Below are positions 24,916-36,749 of a stretch of 60,000 nt of DNA, in pieces; within the stretch, counting starts at the first letter, position 1; each line of letters opens with the position of its first letter. Made by a program: the position numbers and the translations under genes. The stretch lies in NCBI RefSeq assembly GCF_910592395.1, contig NC_088310.1:20035501-20095500 (forward strand), read 5' to 3'. Below the pieces are notes generated by a model. That model did no database searches, was not told where the DNA came from, and saw only the letters and a program-made list of their open reading frames with translations. This DNA comes from Lineus longissimus. Lineage: Eukaryota; Nemertea; Pilidiophora; Heteronemertea; Lineidae.

Positions 24916-27900
24916 GAGGAAATTTTCATTTCACGTCGCCTTCCTTTTGTATTGGAGAGAAAACATGTCATGGCACTCCTTGAGAAACACAAACATTTAG
25001 CTAGATGCAAAGGATTCGGTGCTTCCATCTATAGCATTTCATGGACAAGATAGAAGGTTGAAGGACCAAGTCGCATTCTTCAGCGACGCCATCTGGGAGA
25101 GGCGTGTCAACGCATGGTAATTGAGAAATCGTCATGCAGCAGCTGTGTTCATAGCTGACTAAACAGGTCCGTATCATCTATCACGAATAGTGTTTGAATT
25201 GAGTCTGAACACACCCTATGGTAAGACTCCGGTTTCACAAATCTGAGACCTTTTCTGAAAATGGTCAATGCACTCGGTCGTTCTATTTCAATATGTCCAA
25301 TTGAGATTGGCAAGGGATAGAAAGCAACACCAATTAAGTTGGGCATGGCGTTATGTCTTTGGCCATTGTTTCTAACAAGCAATTTTTGAAACCAGGCATT
25401 TTTATTAAAACAAGCCTTGGTATAAATCACTGAGATGACTGATGTTCGCCGAACCAACCATATTTTTCTCACGCGAAACCTAACAAAACCATTAAGTTGC
25501 TGAAGGGTCTGCTTGGCTGGTTTCAGCCAAGGTCAAAATTAAGGCAAGTTTAACAACTAGACGGATAATCCTCTCATTTGTATGACTTAATGGACAGTTT
25601 ATTTCCAAATATGCCCCAAACCAATTCTCTTTGACGTATAACTGGTCTTTCCATCACGCTATATACCATTTACAACCAGCAGGAGAGCCATTAACCATTC
25701 TCGTTTTCTCTACAGCCAACTTTAGATTCGATTTATTAAAACTTGTTGCCTCGGATTTGCATTCGGGTACATTACTCAGGAAGCTGAAGCCTCTAAATTT
25801 TGGTCCGCTAAAACATATATTCGTTAATACAAAACGTACCCAAATAACAAAGTTCTTGAAGACTGTTAAGTCAGGGCTCGTCGTCCATCCGCGATGGTAA
25901 CCTTGTTTGGCGTTTAGTCGTGACTATGATTGTAAATTAAAATTACTGAAGGTGATAACGATAACTTGGGCCAGAATCATTACTATTTGATCGTCTTAGG
26001 TTGGACTTGATCGATTGTTCTCTAGTTCCCGACAGGTTGATACGCTAAGTCTACTCCAGTTACTGTTGATGCAAGAAGACAGTCTTGTCTTTCTAGAGGT
26101 GGGAAGGAGGGAGAGTCAAACAGTGTTCGTTTTTGTTTTGAAGATATGTAATTTGGACTCCCTATCCCTGTCTCTGACGACACCATTATGTCCCATTTTA
26201 TGTTTCGGGTGTTCGATTTTCTTCCCTAACAGCCTAGAAACAAGAAGCTTGATTAGTTTGCTAATGCACCATGAGCGCTTTAGCCTGCTAGTGTCATTTA
26301 TCATTGTAGATCATGGTTTCTTTCTCGGCTCTGGTATCGGCCAATCATCTCGCAGGGCGTGAAACAAAAACAACAGCGTCGATAACAGTAGGTCTCTTCT
26401 TTGAAAGAATTAAATTACACATGATATCAGCTTAATCAGGCAATGTTTTTTTTGCAAGTGACAAGTTTTGTAATAAAAAGAGTCTTACATTGAGCTGGAT
26501 CTAGGCGGAGTGAAGAGTGCCGGCAACCGCTGTAAGTCCCCCACAAACCACTGTTGTTGGTTTCTTCTTTTCTTATGGTATTGTGCGAATCAATGCATTA
26601 TCAAAAATATGAGAGTGAGGCCAACTGACCAATGATAATTTTTGTTTCCCCATCGCTGTGGGGCCACCAGTATTGTGTGATTAAAAAAAGCAGCTCGCTG
26701 ACGACGCCAATCGCTAAAGAGTTCCCATTGCTCCTAGTATTAAGTACCGAAAATAGCATTGTAATTACAAAAAAGTTGGTCGTACACTTGATGCACAAGT
26801 ATTCCTGGCGCCGACCGTATTACAACTGATGATACTATTTCGTTTCCACCATCATGACCATTGATGACCATTGTCCATCTAGGCTTTCAGTCATCTCGGA
26901 AAAAAATGTAGTCAGATAGTTTCGAGTAATGATTACACTGTCTGTACAGTCACCGAATATTTCTTTAATCTCTTTATCATCCTGTAAGAATAAACAAAGG
27001 AAATAACACTAGATCGGCGGCTATATCTTATAAATGGTGGATATAGATATCGGTTTACCATATAACAACGTGGGCTTTATACCTCGAAAAGAAATGAATA
27101 CGACACAAGAAAGCAGACACAAGACTAGTCCATTTTGAGGGGCGTATGGCCACGTGTGGATTAGCTTCAGTCGATTAGAACCTGATGGCTTTTGCATTAA
27201 CCGATACCGTGTTCGAGGGACAAAAAATATGTCTTCAACGGATTTAACGGGTTATTATCGGCAAGGAGGATGATTCAAGAGGATGAGGATGTCTCAAGAT
27301 AAAGTAGTCAGCACACCTCATTAAAACCTCCTTCGTAATGACGGATTGGACACTGAAAAGAAGTCGGTTGGTTATGATTATTGGACTGACCAATTCTCTT
27401 CAGGTTTTGGGTTATGCTTTGCAGCCCAAAAAAGGACATTAATCATGATAAGAGTAGTGAAGGACGTCCAAGACGCCATATTAGAACAAGAAAGTCGGAT
27501 GGGCGGTCTGTTTGAGTAATGTATGCCGTTTTTAACTGATAACCAACATAAGAAATGACATATATAGCGAGAACTTGCACTTACATATACGAAGCGGTCA
27601 ATCTTACTCACGCATTTTTTAGGGTCCGTCCCTCAGTAGTAAGAGTCGAGTATAGTTGAAAGAGTGCAACTCCCGGGATTAAGGCACGACTTCCTGACAT
27701 GCCTGACGAAACCAAGCTTGAAACCCCAGGCTTGAAACCATCCTTCGGTATCTGATAACCAGACAGTCAAATTAGATTATTTGTCCTAATAAGCGAAACC
27801 TTATCTAGTAAATTATCATCAAAAGAGCTCTTATCAGAAACGTACTTCTACGAAACAAAATGTGGCATGAATTTTTTATGATTGCTGTTCAGTGTAATGT

Positions 27901-29850
27901 TTATAATTATTCTGAATAAGAGTGATATTCCTGCTCTAATAATTTGACAGGCCACTCCTACTGCTTGTGATTCGCAACAATAGATATAACGCTGACGACA
28001 TAAGAATGAAATCGGTATTCTGCGGGCTATTTAGAAACAGAAGTTTCGAGTAAAGTGAACTAGTTTTGGAGATACTGTGATGCACGTGTGTATGATATAT
28101 GAGCTCATGAACTACACACCTATGTATATGTCTCATTTTTCGTCACTGTCTGGTGCTGCCATCTGAGCGAAGAAATTTAAACTAGGCACTTGTCTTACAT
28201 CAAAACTATGGCTTGCCGTCAAGTATTTCATTCCGTCGATCGGGGGACGATTTATAGGTGGAACCCAAACTACCCCCCCAGAACAGGGTCCCCGGCCGCA
28301 ACATTAATGCACCGATCAGATATAACATAAAATACCGGTACGACAAGTTTTATCCTCGACTGTTGCTGAACTGTGTGAAATATTAATTCATTCCCCGCTA
28401 CATTCTGAGGCCATACTAACGCCGGCAAGCTGCGGCGTCCCTTTTTTCTTGTCATCTCACACGCTGCTGAAAGCTAAGTGGTGAAGTTGGTCCTCAAGCG
28501 GCTAAATTAGCTCCCGTAAGAGTGCACTATACACGACGAAATAATTGACAAGTGCAACAGGTACACTTGACGGCAGATGGCCACTGGAGGGGTTGAGATT
28601 GGCTGGTGGACTTTTTCGAGTCTCTCAACGCGGTCAGAAGAGACTTTCTTCTTTTTTTCTTCTTTTTCCCGTTCAGTCGTTCTTAGTCAGTTTGGTGGAT
28701 GTATTCGACTGTTTTCTCTTAAAAACATAAGGTTTGCACAAAAAAACGCACATCTGCGTATTTCTTTGTTGATGTCGACGACATATTCCCAATGGTCTCT
28801 GTCAATTGGTTTAACGCCATGCATGCACCTGACAATCGGTAAGATTTTTGCAAGATATCGCACATTTTTTACCGTATAAAATACTGCACATGCCGCCACA
28901 TTTCGGCGCAGCTATTTTTTCTCTCGAATAGTTCTTCCGATGCAAGCAGACTGCTAACTGTCAATTTCTATTATCACTACCCTAACATCGGCCTGAGCTC
29001 CAGTCCAATCATCCCTGGCCTCCCCGGGAGCAGATGTGGTGATATTTGCGTGACTGCAGCCTTTTAGATGAAACGTCTGGTCTTCCGCTGAGAAAGAAGT
29101 CTTTTTCGCTCAAAAGTGCTGTCTTTTTATGTGGTTGATTTGCAATTTTCCACAAAGCCATAAGAATTGTTAACAAAGAATCAGTTGCAAGTAACATCAT
29201 AAAACAATCAACCGACAGACACCCACAAATGTTGTGGTGAAAAATCTATCAACTCAACCAAGATTTATCGCATCATAGCATCGCCAAAGAAAATATCAAA
29301 TCACTCAATTTCCGCCGCCTAAATCAATCTGAACGTACTCCAAGAGGCAGTCATCAAGAAACGTTTTACAGACAGATTTTTTTTTACAGACCCCAGTCTA
29401 GCATGGTTAATGCATCATCACGACTGCGATCGGAGTGCTGCAGATGGTGGACGAATTTGCGATGAAGGTGGTGCGCTGTAACAAGTAGATTTTGAATGCT
29501 GTGAATGCAATATCCGGACCAAATTCCTAGAGGATAGATACTGTATCAGAAAGCTATTAAACGAATAAATTGCATATCGCGATCATCGGGAAAACACTCC
29601 GAGGCAGTGGTTACAAAATTGCGTATATAGCGGGCGTGTGGAAAGACTTTGCTACTGGAGAGTACTAATTGAGGCGAAAAATTATTAATTTGGGCAGAGA
29701 TGCGTGAGGCGAAAGGCAAACGATATATAACGCCATATATTGAAATGAATGTAACATAAGTTTTAAGTCATTCAAGCGAAAGCTGTCAGAATTCGATTAC
29801 ATTTAACAGCATTCAAAATTTTGAAATGTGTACCCGATAAGTTCAATTTA
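24916..29850. other. 5-kb stretch with no gene recognised
   Basis: Only short frames on both strands, none with family similarity I can see. The LTR element is inserted at its end. Confidence 0.4.
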
Positions 29851-30089
29851 TGTAACGGAAGTCGTTATGGGCCTTGCATGGTTAATGGTTATGTCATAAT
29901 TTTGACCTGGTTTGCTTGGGCCTATAATTTGGTAATCTCCTGAGGTATTTTCAAGTGATGATCGTTGGTCTCCTTTGTGTTCTGGGCTAATGATTTTAGC
30001 TTCTTTTGTGTGGCTTACTTTGTAATAGGGTTGGTGAATTCTGGCTGTTACGGCAGGCATTGGTTCGTTGAGATGAGGTAATCTTTCTG

Positions 30090-30096
30090 TATAAAA
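30090..30096 (+). promoter_or_regulatory. Candidate TATA box of the LTR promoter
   Basis: TATAAAA, 240 bp into the LTR and upstream of the AATAAA at 30921. The copy in the 3' LTR is at 36989. Confidence 0.5.
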
Positions 30097-30920
30097 CTGG
30101 GCCCTAGCTTTGATCAGTGTCCATACCTAGCGCGCTTGCTACCAGACGGGTAGACCTTTTCTTTCTGTGATTTTGCTTGGTTCCTATGGCTGAGTAGAGC
30201 CTACATTTTTGTCTCATCTCTCTGAACCGCTGCATGGTGTGACACGCCCAATCTTCACCATGTATGTCATGTACATGGGAACGTTTGCTGACTTTTGGCT
30301 TTTCTTGTGAGTATAAACCCTCAAATTCCGAGTTCCGTATTTCTGCCATGTGACCTATAATTTTACCCCCTTCGTGTGCCTCTAGGGCTGGGTTTGTCAA
30401 TATCCTGTTATGGCCAGACTGACCGGGTTTTCCTGAGGTTTCTTTTAGTTTGTTTGAGTTGGAACTTTGTGTGAAGAAGCTGGGCAAAGTTGCCCACAAT
30501 TCCTGTCCGACATGTCATGATCATGTCACTTGTTTTATACTGGATTTTGATAGTGTTTAATCTTGTTCTGACTTCCCTGCTTGGCATAGGTTTTGAGTTA
30601 CATAATCAGAAAGTGATTCCAGGTGATACAAGTTCTGGGGAATCTTAGTTCGGAGTGTTCCATGTCTTGGTTGGTGAACTGTTTTGGGCCACCCTGTATA
30701 GATTTACATTGGCTTTGGTTCATCTGACTGGTACTTTGATTAATAGGTGATTTCTCCTCCAATTAGATGTCGTTTTGACAGGGGAATTTAGGCTTCTGGG
30801 TTGTTGGTAGAACAAGTGTGGTGAGAAGGAATTTGGGTAACCTGGGGTCATATCTGGTTGGCCATGCAGTTTATTGGGTTGGATGAATGTGAAGTGAAAT
30901 CTGGAATCTAGTTTGTTCAT

Positions 30921-30926
30921 AATAAA
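30921..30926 (+). promoter_or_regulatory. LTR poly(A) signal
   Basis: AATAAA followed by TTTTGGGTATATT. The equivalent hexamer in the 3' LTR, at 37820, would end the genomic transcript. Confidence 0.55.
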
Positions 30927-31084
30927 CATATTTTGGGTATATTCTAGCGCTTATAATTTATCGGTCAATGCACACCCCCACAAACTCTGGTTCTCGTCAA
31001 CGCTGGTGAAGGTTCATTCATTTTGCCAGGGGTTGACGGGAACTCATTAACGACAATTCCATTCACAAGGACGGTCGTTACAAT

Positions 31085-31098
31085 TGGCACCCGCGTGG
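31085..31098 (+). other. Primer-binding site candidate
   Basis: TGGCACCCGCGTGG begins 2 nt after the 5' LTR, as expected for pairing with a tRNA 3' end terminating in CCA. I could not assign the tRNA with confidence. Confidence 0.6.
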
Positions 31099-31451
31099 TT
31101 TTCATTGGCCGGTAATACTTACTAATTGCTATCTATATTTCACTTTTTCTGCTTCTGGTGAGTTGTCACTGGGTCGTGACACTTGTTGGAGGGGGGAGGT
31201 AGCCTGTTTTTGGCTGACGTGTGTTTTTTTTTGTCAAGGTAATATTGCTGGTTTAAATGTATCATGGGAAACTTTTTGGAATTTCTGGTCAGTCTGGTGT
31301 GTCATGCTATGCGGTGGAGATGAGTGGATGAGACAATGTTATTCATTTGAAGTTTAGATTTAGTTTATTGCACGCTAGGTGTGGATCATCAGGAAAGCTC
31401 GGTGAGTGGCCAATTTTTTATTTTTATTTTGATATTTGTGTTAGCTTGAAC

Positions 31452-32537
31452 ATGGACCCATCTGGACGGGTAGACGAATTCCTGTCGCAGATTGGCACAG
31501 CCCTGCAGGGGATGCAGGAGGAGATGACGAATGTGATGGTTGGGCCACCACCGCCCGCAACTCCGGGTTCTTCTGGTCGGATGCGTTATTCGACTCCTTA
31601 TGGGGCAACAGCTGAGTCCGATGACGAGCTGTTCCATAAGAAACCGGTGGTGTTACCGGATTGGTATAATAACGATGGTAAGACAGATTTCGAAGATTGG
31701 GTGGAAAGAGTGCGAATTGTGCAGAGGGTGAACCATTGGTCAGAGGAGCAGCTAATGAGTTTTGTGCCCTTGCGACTTAAGGACGATGCTTTTCGTGTTT
31801 ACAAAGACATGCATGATTTTGAGAAATGTAATTTCGATACCTTTTGTGAAACTTTCAGGCTGCGGGGTTGCCCTGCTGATGTGAAGGTATTCAAGGCCAG
31901 ACTGGCGGCGCGGCGTAAGCTTGAAACAGAGACTTACGTCCAATTGGCCGCAGACATCCGTCGTCTGGTCTTGAAGGCCTTTCCATCGGCAGGAGTGGCG
32001 ATACGGGAAGAGATGGCGGTGGACTACTTTACTCAGGCACTAACCGATAGGGAAGTTCGGCTCCAGGTCAGGCGGGCCGACTGCGACACCTTGGACGATG
32101 CTTTGTCTAGGGCGCTGGCTGAGGAAAGTTTCCAAAGGGCCGAGAAACCTGGAGAGGCTAGGAAGGGTCCCCAGAAGGTGAACATGACGAGGCCGGGTGT
32201 CGCAGACGGACCGTCGGGACCTGGTATGCAGAAGCAGATAGACGCGCTTTCGAAAAAGCTAAATGACGCGCTGGTTGCTCTCGGTCAGATTAGTACAGCC
32301 CCTGGTAGGAGGGCTCGGCATTGTACGTATTGTGGTCGTGATGGTCATGAGATGGGTTTCTGTTTTAAAAGGAGACGTGACCAAGAACTTGAAGCTCAGC
32401 AACAGCAGGGACTGCCCACCCAAGGTAACACAAATCCTCAGTCAGGACCTTCTCAGGGGCCTCTGGGCCCTGGTTTTCATCCTGGTCCTAATCCTGGACC
32501 TAATCCTGGACCTGGTACGGGAAATCCACATTTTTAG
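31452..32537 (+). CDS. gag: Gag polyprotein of the Ty3/gypsy element
   Basis: 361 aa. The frame is open from 31347, but the ATG at 31452 starts a plausible Gag N-terminus and follows a 370-nt leader. The middle part holds the retrotransposon Gag capsid-like region (WVERVRIVQRVNHWSEEQ). A CCHC zinc knuckle, CTYCGRDGHEMGFC (CX2CX4HX4C), lies near the C-terminus, followed by a Gly/Pro/Asn-rich tail. Gag packages the element's RNA in virus-like particles. The TAG stop (32535) overlaps the pol frame. Confidence 0.93.
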   Translation: MDPSGRVDEFLSQIGTALQGMQEEMTNVMVGPPPPATPGSSGRMRYSTPYGATAESDDELFHKKPVVLPDWYNNDGKTDFEDWVERVRIVQRVNHWSEEQLMSFVPLRLKDDAFRVYKDMHDFEKCNFDTFCETFRLRGCPADVKVFKARLAARRKLETETYVQLAADIRRLVLKAFPSAGVAIREEMAVDYFTQALTDREVRLQVRRADCDTLDDALSRALAEESFQRAEKPGEARKGPQKVNMTRPGVADGPSGPGMQKQIDALSKKLNDALVALGQISTAPGRRARHCTYCGRDGHEMGFCFKRRRDQELEAQQQQGLPTQGNTNPQSGPSQGPLGPGFHPGPNPGPNPGPGTGNPHF

Positions 32538-35500
32538 ATGGGGCTGGCTCTTCTGAACTGAACCCTGAGAGGGGTCAGCCTGAGGCTTTTGATTATGTGC
32601 GGGGGCAATCTGCACATGTTAGAATTTTGATGCATGGGGTAGAGTTCATGGCTTTGCTGGATACAGGTTCAACTTGTACAATTATTTCAGAAGATTTACA
32701 TCAAAAAATGAATGTGTCTGGTGGGGCGCCTTTGATGCCATATGATATGGAAATTTTGAATGCATCTGGGGGTACCTTGCCAGTCTTAGGAGAAATTAAT
32801 GCTAAGTTGGAGTTTCCAGATTTGCCAAGTCCTCGTCCTGGTAGACAGCATACTTTTGTAGGGCCAGTGGTAGTTGCCGCTGTGCCTGGGTTGTGTGTCT
32901 TGGGGATGGATTTTCTTTCACCAATGAAAGCTTCCCTGGATTTAGGACATAGATTGTTGCGATTGTTTTGTGGGTGTGTGCCCATTCATTATAACCAACC
33001 TGACTTGGCATTTTCTTGTTACAGGGTTTTTGTCGGGGAGACTACCACCATACCACCATCGTCGGAAGTTGTGTTGACTGGGAGAATTAGAAGAAGGGGC
33101 GCGCTGCGGTTGCAGGAGGGAATGATGGAAGGTGTGCATCATGGTTTTTCGTTGTCCGGAAACAGACCATTGGTGGCCAGGTCGGTGGTCTCCGTCGACA
33201 AGAACGCTGTACCAGTACGACTGATGAATGTTCACAAGGAACCATACATTTTGCAAAAAGGTCAGTGTATTGCTATATTACAACCTTTTGAGTCGCAGCA
33301 GGAGACTGATCTCAAGGTTGGTGAAACTGAAGATAAGTTGTCAGAACCTTTGCAGAAGTTGTATGAAGAGAGTCTTGGTGAACTTGATGAGGCACAGGCC
33401 GCTGATTTGTACAAGCTGTTGCTGAAGAATGAACATGTGTTTTCTAAGGGTGACATGGACTTGGGTCGTACAGATGTAGTCAGACATAGTATAGATACTG
33501 GGGATTCTCCTCCTTTGCGAGAACCAGTGCGCCGGTTACCTATTCATAAGTATGCTGAGGCTGAGAAATGTGTACAGGATATGTTGAAGCAGGGGGTGAT
33601 TGAGCCTTCAAGCTCTCCTTGGAGAAGTGGGGTAGTATTGGTGAAGAAAAAAGATGGCAGCACTAGGTTTTGTATTAATTACAAGAAACTGAATTCGGTC
33701 ACCAAGTTTGACAGTTACCCTTTGCCCAATATTACTGATAACTTAGACGCTTTGAGAGGGGCCAAGTGGTTTTCAACTCTAGATTTAGCTTCCGCTTATT
33801 GGCAATGTGAAATGGATCCTGATTCGGCTGCTAAGACTGCCTTCTCAGTGGGACGCCATGGGCTATATCAGTTTACTAGGATGCCATTTGGACTTTGTGG
33901 GGCCCCAAGTACTTTTGAGCGTTTAATGGAGTTGGTTTTGGCTGGGTTGCAGTGGGAGATTGCCATAATTTATTTGGATGATGTGGTCATTTTTTCGTCA
34001 ACATATTCTCAGCATCTTGCAGATATCCAGAAGGTGTTTGACCGTTTGGGAGCTGCCGGGTTGAAACTGAAGTGTAAGAAGTGTTTGCTGTGTAGACGTG
34101 AAGTGGAGTACCTTGGTCATGTGGTTGGTAGGGATGGAGTAAAGACATCTTGGTCCAAGATACAGAAGGTAAAAGAATGGCCGAGGCCTAAAACTGTCAC
34201 CCAGCTGAAGAGTTTCTTGGGCCTTTGTGCGTATTATCGTCGTTTTGTGCTACGGTTTGGGGAGATTGCTACCCCGTTATATAAATTGACAAAGAAACAG
34301 GTGGATTGGGTATGGACAGCTGAGTGTGAACGTGCATTTGAATTGTTGAAGGAAAAGTTGTGTACCGCTCCGGTGTTAGCCTATCCTGATCCAAGGAAAG
34401 AGTTTATTTTGGATACGGATGCTAGTGGTCATAGTATCTCTGGAATCTTAGGACAGGTGAATGAGTCTGGGGGTGAACAAGTTGTGGCTTATGGCAGCCG
34501 GGTTTTGTCGAAAGCTGAGAGAAACTACTCTGTCACACGCCGTGAACTGCTGGCGGTAGTTTATTTCATCAAGCAATTCCGACATTACCTGGTGGGGAAG
34601 GAGTTCGTACTGAGAACAGATCATGGTTCCTTACGCTGGCTGTTTAATTTTAAAGACCCAGAAGGTCAGGTTGCTCGCTGGTTGGAGTATTTGGCTTCAT
34701 TCCGGTTTAAGATTATGCATAGGCCAGGTGAGAAGCATGTAAATGCGGACAGTTTAAGTAGATATCCCCTGGAGGAGGGTGAAGAGCATGAACATTCCAT
34801 TAGTGAACCAATAAGTGACATTCAAGAATCAATTATAGAGGATCTGAGTACCCAGGTGGAAGCTGAGGAATGCACTCGTACATGTAGTTTAGCTAGCCCT
34901 GAGTCTGAGTTTTGTCGTGTTTTGAGAATAGATGTTGATGCTCCTGCAGGTATAGTGGAGGCGCAGAAAGCTGATGGTGACCTAAAGACTGTTCGGAAGT
35001 GGTTGGAAGCTGGAGAACGTCCGCCGAAATCGAAGTTGCTCCAGTTCTCATTCGCCCTTCGTCGTTGGTGGTCGGTGTTTGGTCAGTTAGAACTGAAGAA
35101 TGATTTGGTTTACTACAGATGGGAGTCAATGAGAGAGAACAGTAGTGAACTTCGTGTAGTGGTTCCTGATAGTATGAAATTAGAAATTTTCCGATTGGGA
35201 CACTCTGATAACACAGCTGGTCATTTTGGGGTGCATAAAACCCTAAGGCGTATACGTCAGACTTTCTATTTTACAGGCTTGGATGCGTTTGTGAAGGAGC
35301 AGATCAAGAAGTGCAGGACATGTGAGCGGCGTCGTAGTCCGATACCTCATAGGCGAGCACCTCTTCAGGACATGTTGGTTTGCAGACCGCTTGATAGGAT
35401 TGGAATGGACATCGTTGGACCGTTTCCGGCTGGTAAAGATTACAATCGCGTGATTTTGGTCGTCCAGGACTATCTGACAAAGTGGGTAGAATTGTATCCT

Positions 35501-36547
35501 TTACCTTGTCAGGAGGCTGCTGTGGTAGCCAGAGTTTTAGTTGACAATTTCATCACTAGGTTCGGAATCCCATGGAGCTGGCATTCTGATAAAGGGCCTA
35601 ATTTTGAGTCGAATCTTATGTCTGAGCTTGCTAAGATTTTAGGAATCTTGAAAACCCGAACTACGAGTTACCACCCACAAGGTGATGGTTTGGCAGAACG
35701 ATATATGAGAACACTTTGCACGGCTTTGTCGAAGTTTGTTGATGATCATCAGAGAGACTGGGTGGAATACTTGCCAATGATTCAATATGCTTACAATTCT
35801 AGCGTCCAGGAGTCCACTGGTTTCACGCCTGCACGGTTGATGTTGGGACGAGAGATGGTGACGCCGTTGTCGTTCGTTGCTGGTAGACCACCTGGTGAGC
35901 CGTGTGATGACGTTGGTACTTACGCAGAGGATGTTGAGCAGAGAATGAGGTCGGCTTTTGACATGGTTGAGGAGAGTTTGGGTGCCGCACACAAGAGACA
36001 GAAAGTGGTGTACGATTCGAGGAAGCATGGAAAAAAGTTCGAGTTAGGAGATCGTGTTTGGTTGCATTCGCCGGCGGTCAAGCGTGGATTGAGTCGGAAG
36101 TTGCATAAGCCGTGGACTGGACCATTCGTGATAGTGAAAGTGCTATCAGACGTGAATTTTAAGATTCAGCTGGAGGGCGGACGCAAATCGTACGTAGTGC
36201 ATTTCAATAGGCTAAAACCGTGTTACTCAGATCAAGTGGCGCCTGAGCAGTTGTCTCAGTCAAATACTGAGCAAGCGGCTGCTGCTGTTGAACCGCGTGA
36301 TGTGACTGTGACTGTTCCAGAATCTGGGAGAGATGTACCAGGAGAAGTGGAGTGGCAGGATGATGCGATAGACTTTGACCCGGAGGATGTGGAAGTGGAA
36401 ACCGAGCCTGTGGTTGTTGTGCCTGCGGTCTCGCCAATCCGTACTAGGAGGGGTCGGAAAATAGAACTGCCATTTCGATTTCGAAATGATTTTGTAATGA
36501 GATGCAGAAATTTCAGCCTTTCCAGGGTCAACCTTGAAGGGACGTGA
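32504..36547 (+). CDS. pol: Pol polyprotein (protease, RT, RNase H, integrase) of the Ty3/gypsy element
   Basis: The open frame after TAA at 32501 is 1,347 codons, in the -1 frame relative to gag and overlapping it by 34 nt. The frame's own first ATG lies deeper, so expression as Gag-Pol by -1 frameshifting is likely. Order of domains: aspartic protease with DTGS (32660-32671); reverse transcriptase with YLDD (33971-33982); RNase H starting at the DTDAS motif (about 34412); integrase zinc finger H-x-H...C-x2-C (about 35200-35330); integrase core with catalytic D (35408), D (35588) and E (35696), spaced D-x35-E; and a GPY/F module (WTGPF, about 36113). No chromodomain was seen at the C-terminus. 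All key residues are present, so the enzyme set looks competent. Confidence 0.95.
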   Translation, partial: SWTWYGKSTFLDGAGSSELNPERGQPEAFDYVRGQSAHVRILMHGVEFMALLDTGSTCTIISEDLHQKMNVSGGAPLMPYDMEILNASGGTLPVLGEINAKLEFPDLPSPRPGRQHTFVGPVVVAAVPGLCVLGMDFLSPMKASLDLGHRLLRLFCGCVPIHYNQPDLAFSCYRVFVGETTTIPPSSEVVLTGRIRRRGALRLQEGMMEGVHHGFSLSGNRPLVARSVVSVDKNAVPVRLMNVHKEPYILQKGQCIAILQPFESQQETDLKVGETEDKLSEPLQKLYEESLGELDEAQAADLYKLLLKNEHVFSKGDMDLGRTDVVRHSIDTGDSPPLREPVRRLPIHKYAEAEKCVQDMLKQGVIEPSSSPWRSGVVLVKKKDGSTRFCINYKKLNSVTKFDSYPLPNITDNLDALRGAKWFSTLDLASAYWQCEMDPDSAAKTAFSVGRHGLYQFTRMPFGLCGAPSTFERLMELVLAGLQWEIAIIYLDDVVIFSSTYSQHLADIQKVFDRLGAAGLKLKCKKCLLCRREVEYLGHVVGRDGVKTSWSKIQKVKEWPRPKTVTQLKSFLGLCAYYRRFVLRFGEIATPLYKLTKKQVDWVWTAECERAFELLKEKLCTAPVLAYPDPRKEFILDTDASGHSISGILGQVNESGGEQVVAYGSRVLSKAERNYSVTRRELLAVVYFIKQFRHYLVGKEFVLRTDHGSLRWLFNFKDPEGQVARWLEYLASFRFKIMHRPGEKHVNADSLSRYPLEEGEEHEHSISEPISDIQESIIEDLSTQVEAEECTRTCSLASPESEFCRVLRIDVDAPAGIVEAQKADGDLKTVRKWLEAGERPPKSKLLQFSFALRRWWSVFGQLELKNDLVYYRWESMRENSSELRVVVPDSMKLEIFRLGHSDNTAGHFGVHKTLRRIRQTFYFTGLDAFVKEQIKKCRTCERRRSPIPHRRAPLQDMLVCRPLDRIGMDIVGPFPAGKDYNRVILVVQDYLTKWVELYPLPCQEAAVVARVLVDNFITRFGIPWSWHSDKGPNFESNLMSELAKILGILKTRTTSYHPQGDGLAERYMRTLCTALSKFVDDHQRDWVEYLPMIQYAYNSSVQESTGFTPARLMLGREMVTPLSFVAGRPPGEPCDDVGTYAEDVEQRMRSAFDMVEESLGAAHKRQKVVYDSRKHGKKFELGDRVWLHSPAVKRGLSRKLHKPWTGPFVIVKVLSDVNFKIQLEGGRKSYVVHFNRLKPCYSDQVAPEQLSQSNTEQAAAAVEPRDVTVTVPESGRDVPGEVEWQDDAIDFDPEDVEVETEPVVVVPAVSPIRTRRGRKIELPFRFRNDFVMRCRNFSLSRVNLEGT
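32529..32537 (+). promoter_or_regulatory. Candidate -1 frameshift site at the gag stop
   Basis: In gag phase the codons are CAT TTT TAG. The Phe codon can slip back one base onto an identical TTT while TAG is in the A site. This leads directly into the pol frame. It is not a classic X-XXY-YYZ heptamer. Confidence 0.45.
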
Positions 36548-36732
36548 TGGAATCATAGTAATTTAGATAATTTCTGTCATTTTCCAGGTTTAGGAGATGA
36601 GATGGGAAACTGAAGAGCATATAGTAATTTTTCTGCTTGTTTTCCAGATGTGTCGTGATGTTTGGTGACTTTGTATTTGAACATGTTTTGATATTTTGTG
36701 CATTTTTGATGTCATGAGGGCATGACATTTTT

Positions 36733-36745
36733 AGAGGGAGGGGGG
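36733..36745 (+). other. Polypurine tract
   Basis: AGAGGGAGGGGGG ends 4 nt before the 3' LTR, the expected primer for plus-strand DNA synthesis. Confidence 0.8.
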
Positions 36746-36749
36746 TAGT

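Larger units (their letters stand above)
29851..31082 (+). repeat. 5' LTR
   Basis: Starts TGTAACGG and ends GTCGTTACA. It has the same length as the 3' LTR (offset 6,899 bp) and no difference was found where compared, including identical antisense frames of 131 and 69 codons. It contains TATAAAA at 30090 and AATAAA at 30921, so U3, R and U5 can be placed roughly. Confidence 0.95.

Noticed and set aside
30104-30499. 131-codon - strand frame, present identically in both LTRs
   Set aside because: Antisense frame inside the LTR, without a motif; it is duplicated only because the LTR is duplicated.
36548-36749. Possible env gene after pol
   Set aside because: Only about 200 bp separate pol from the 3' LTR and no frame is present.
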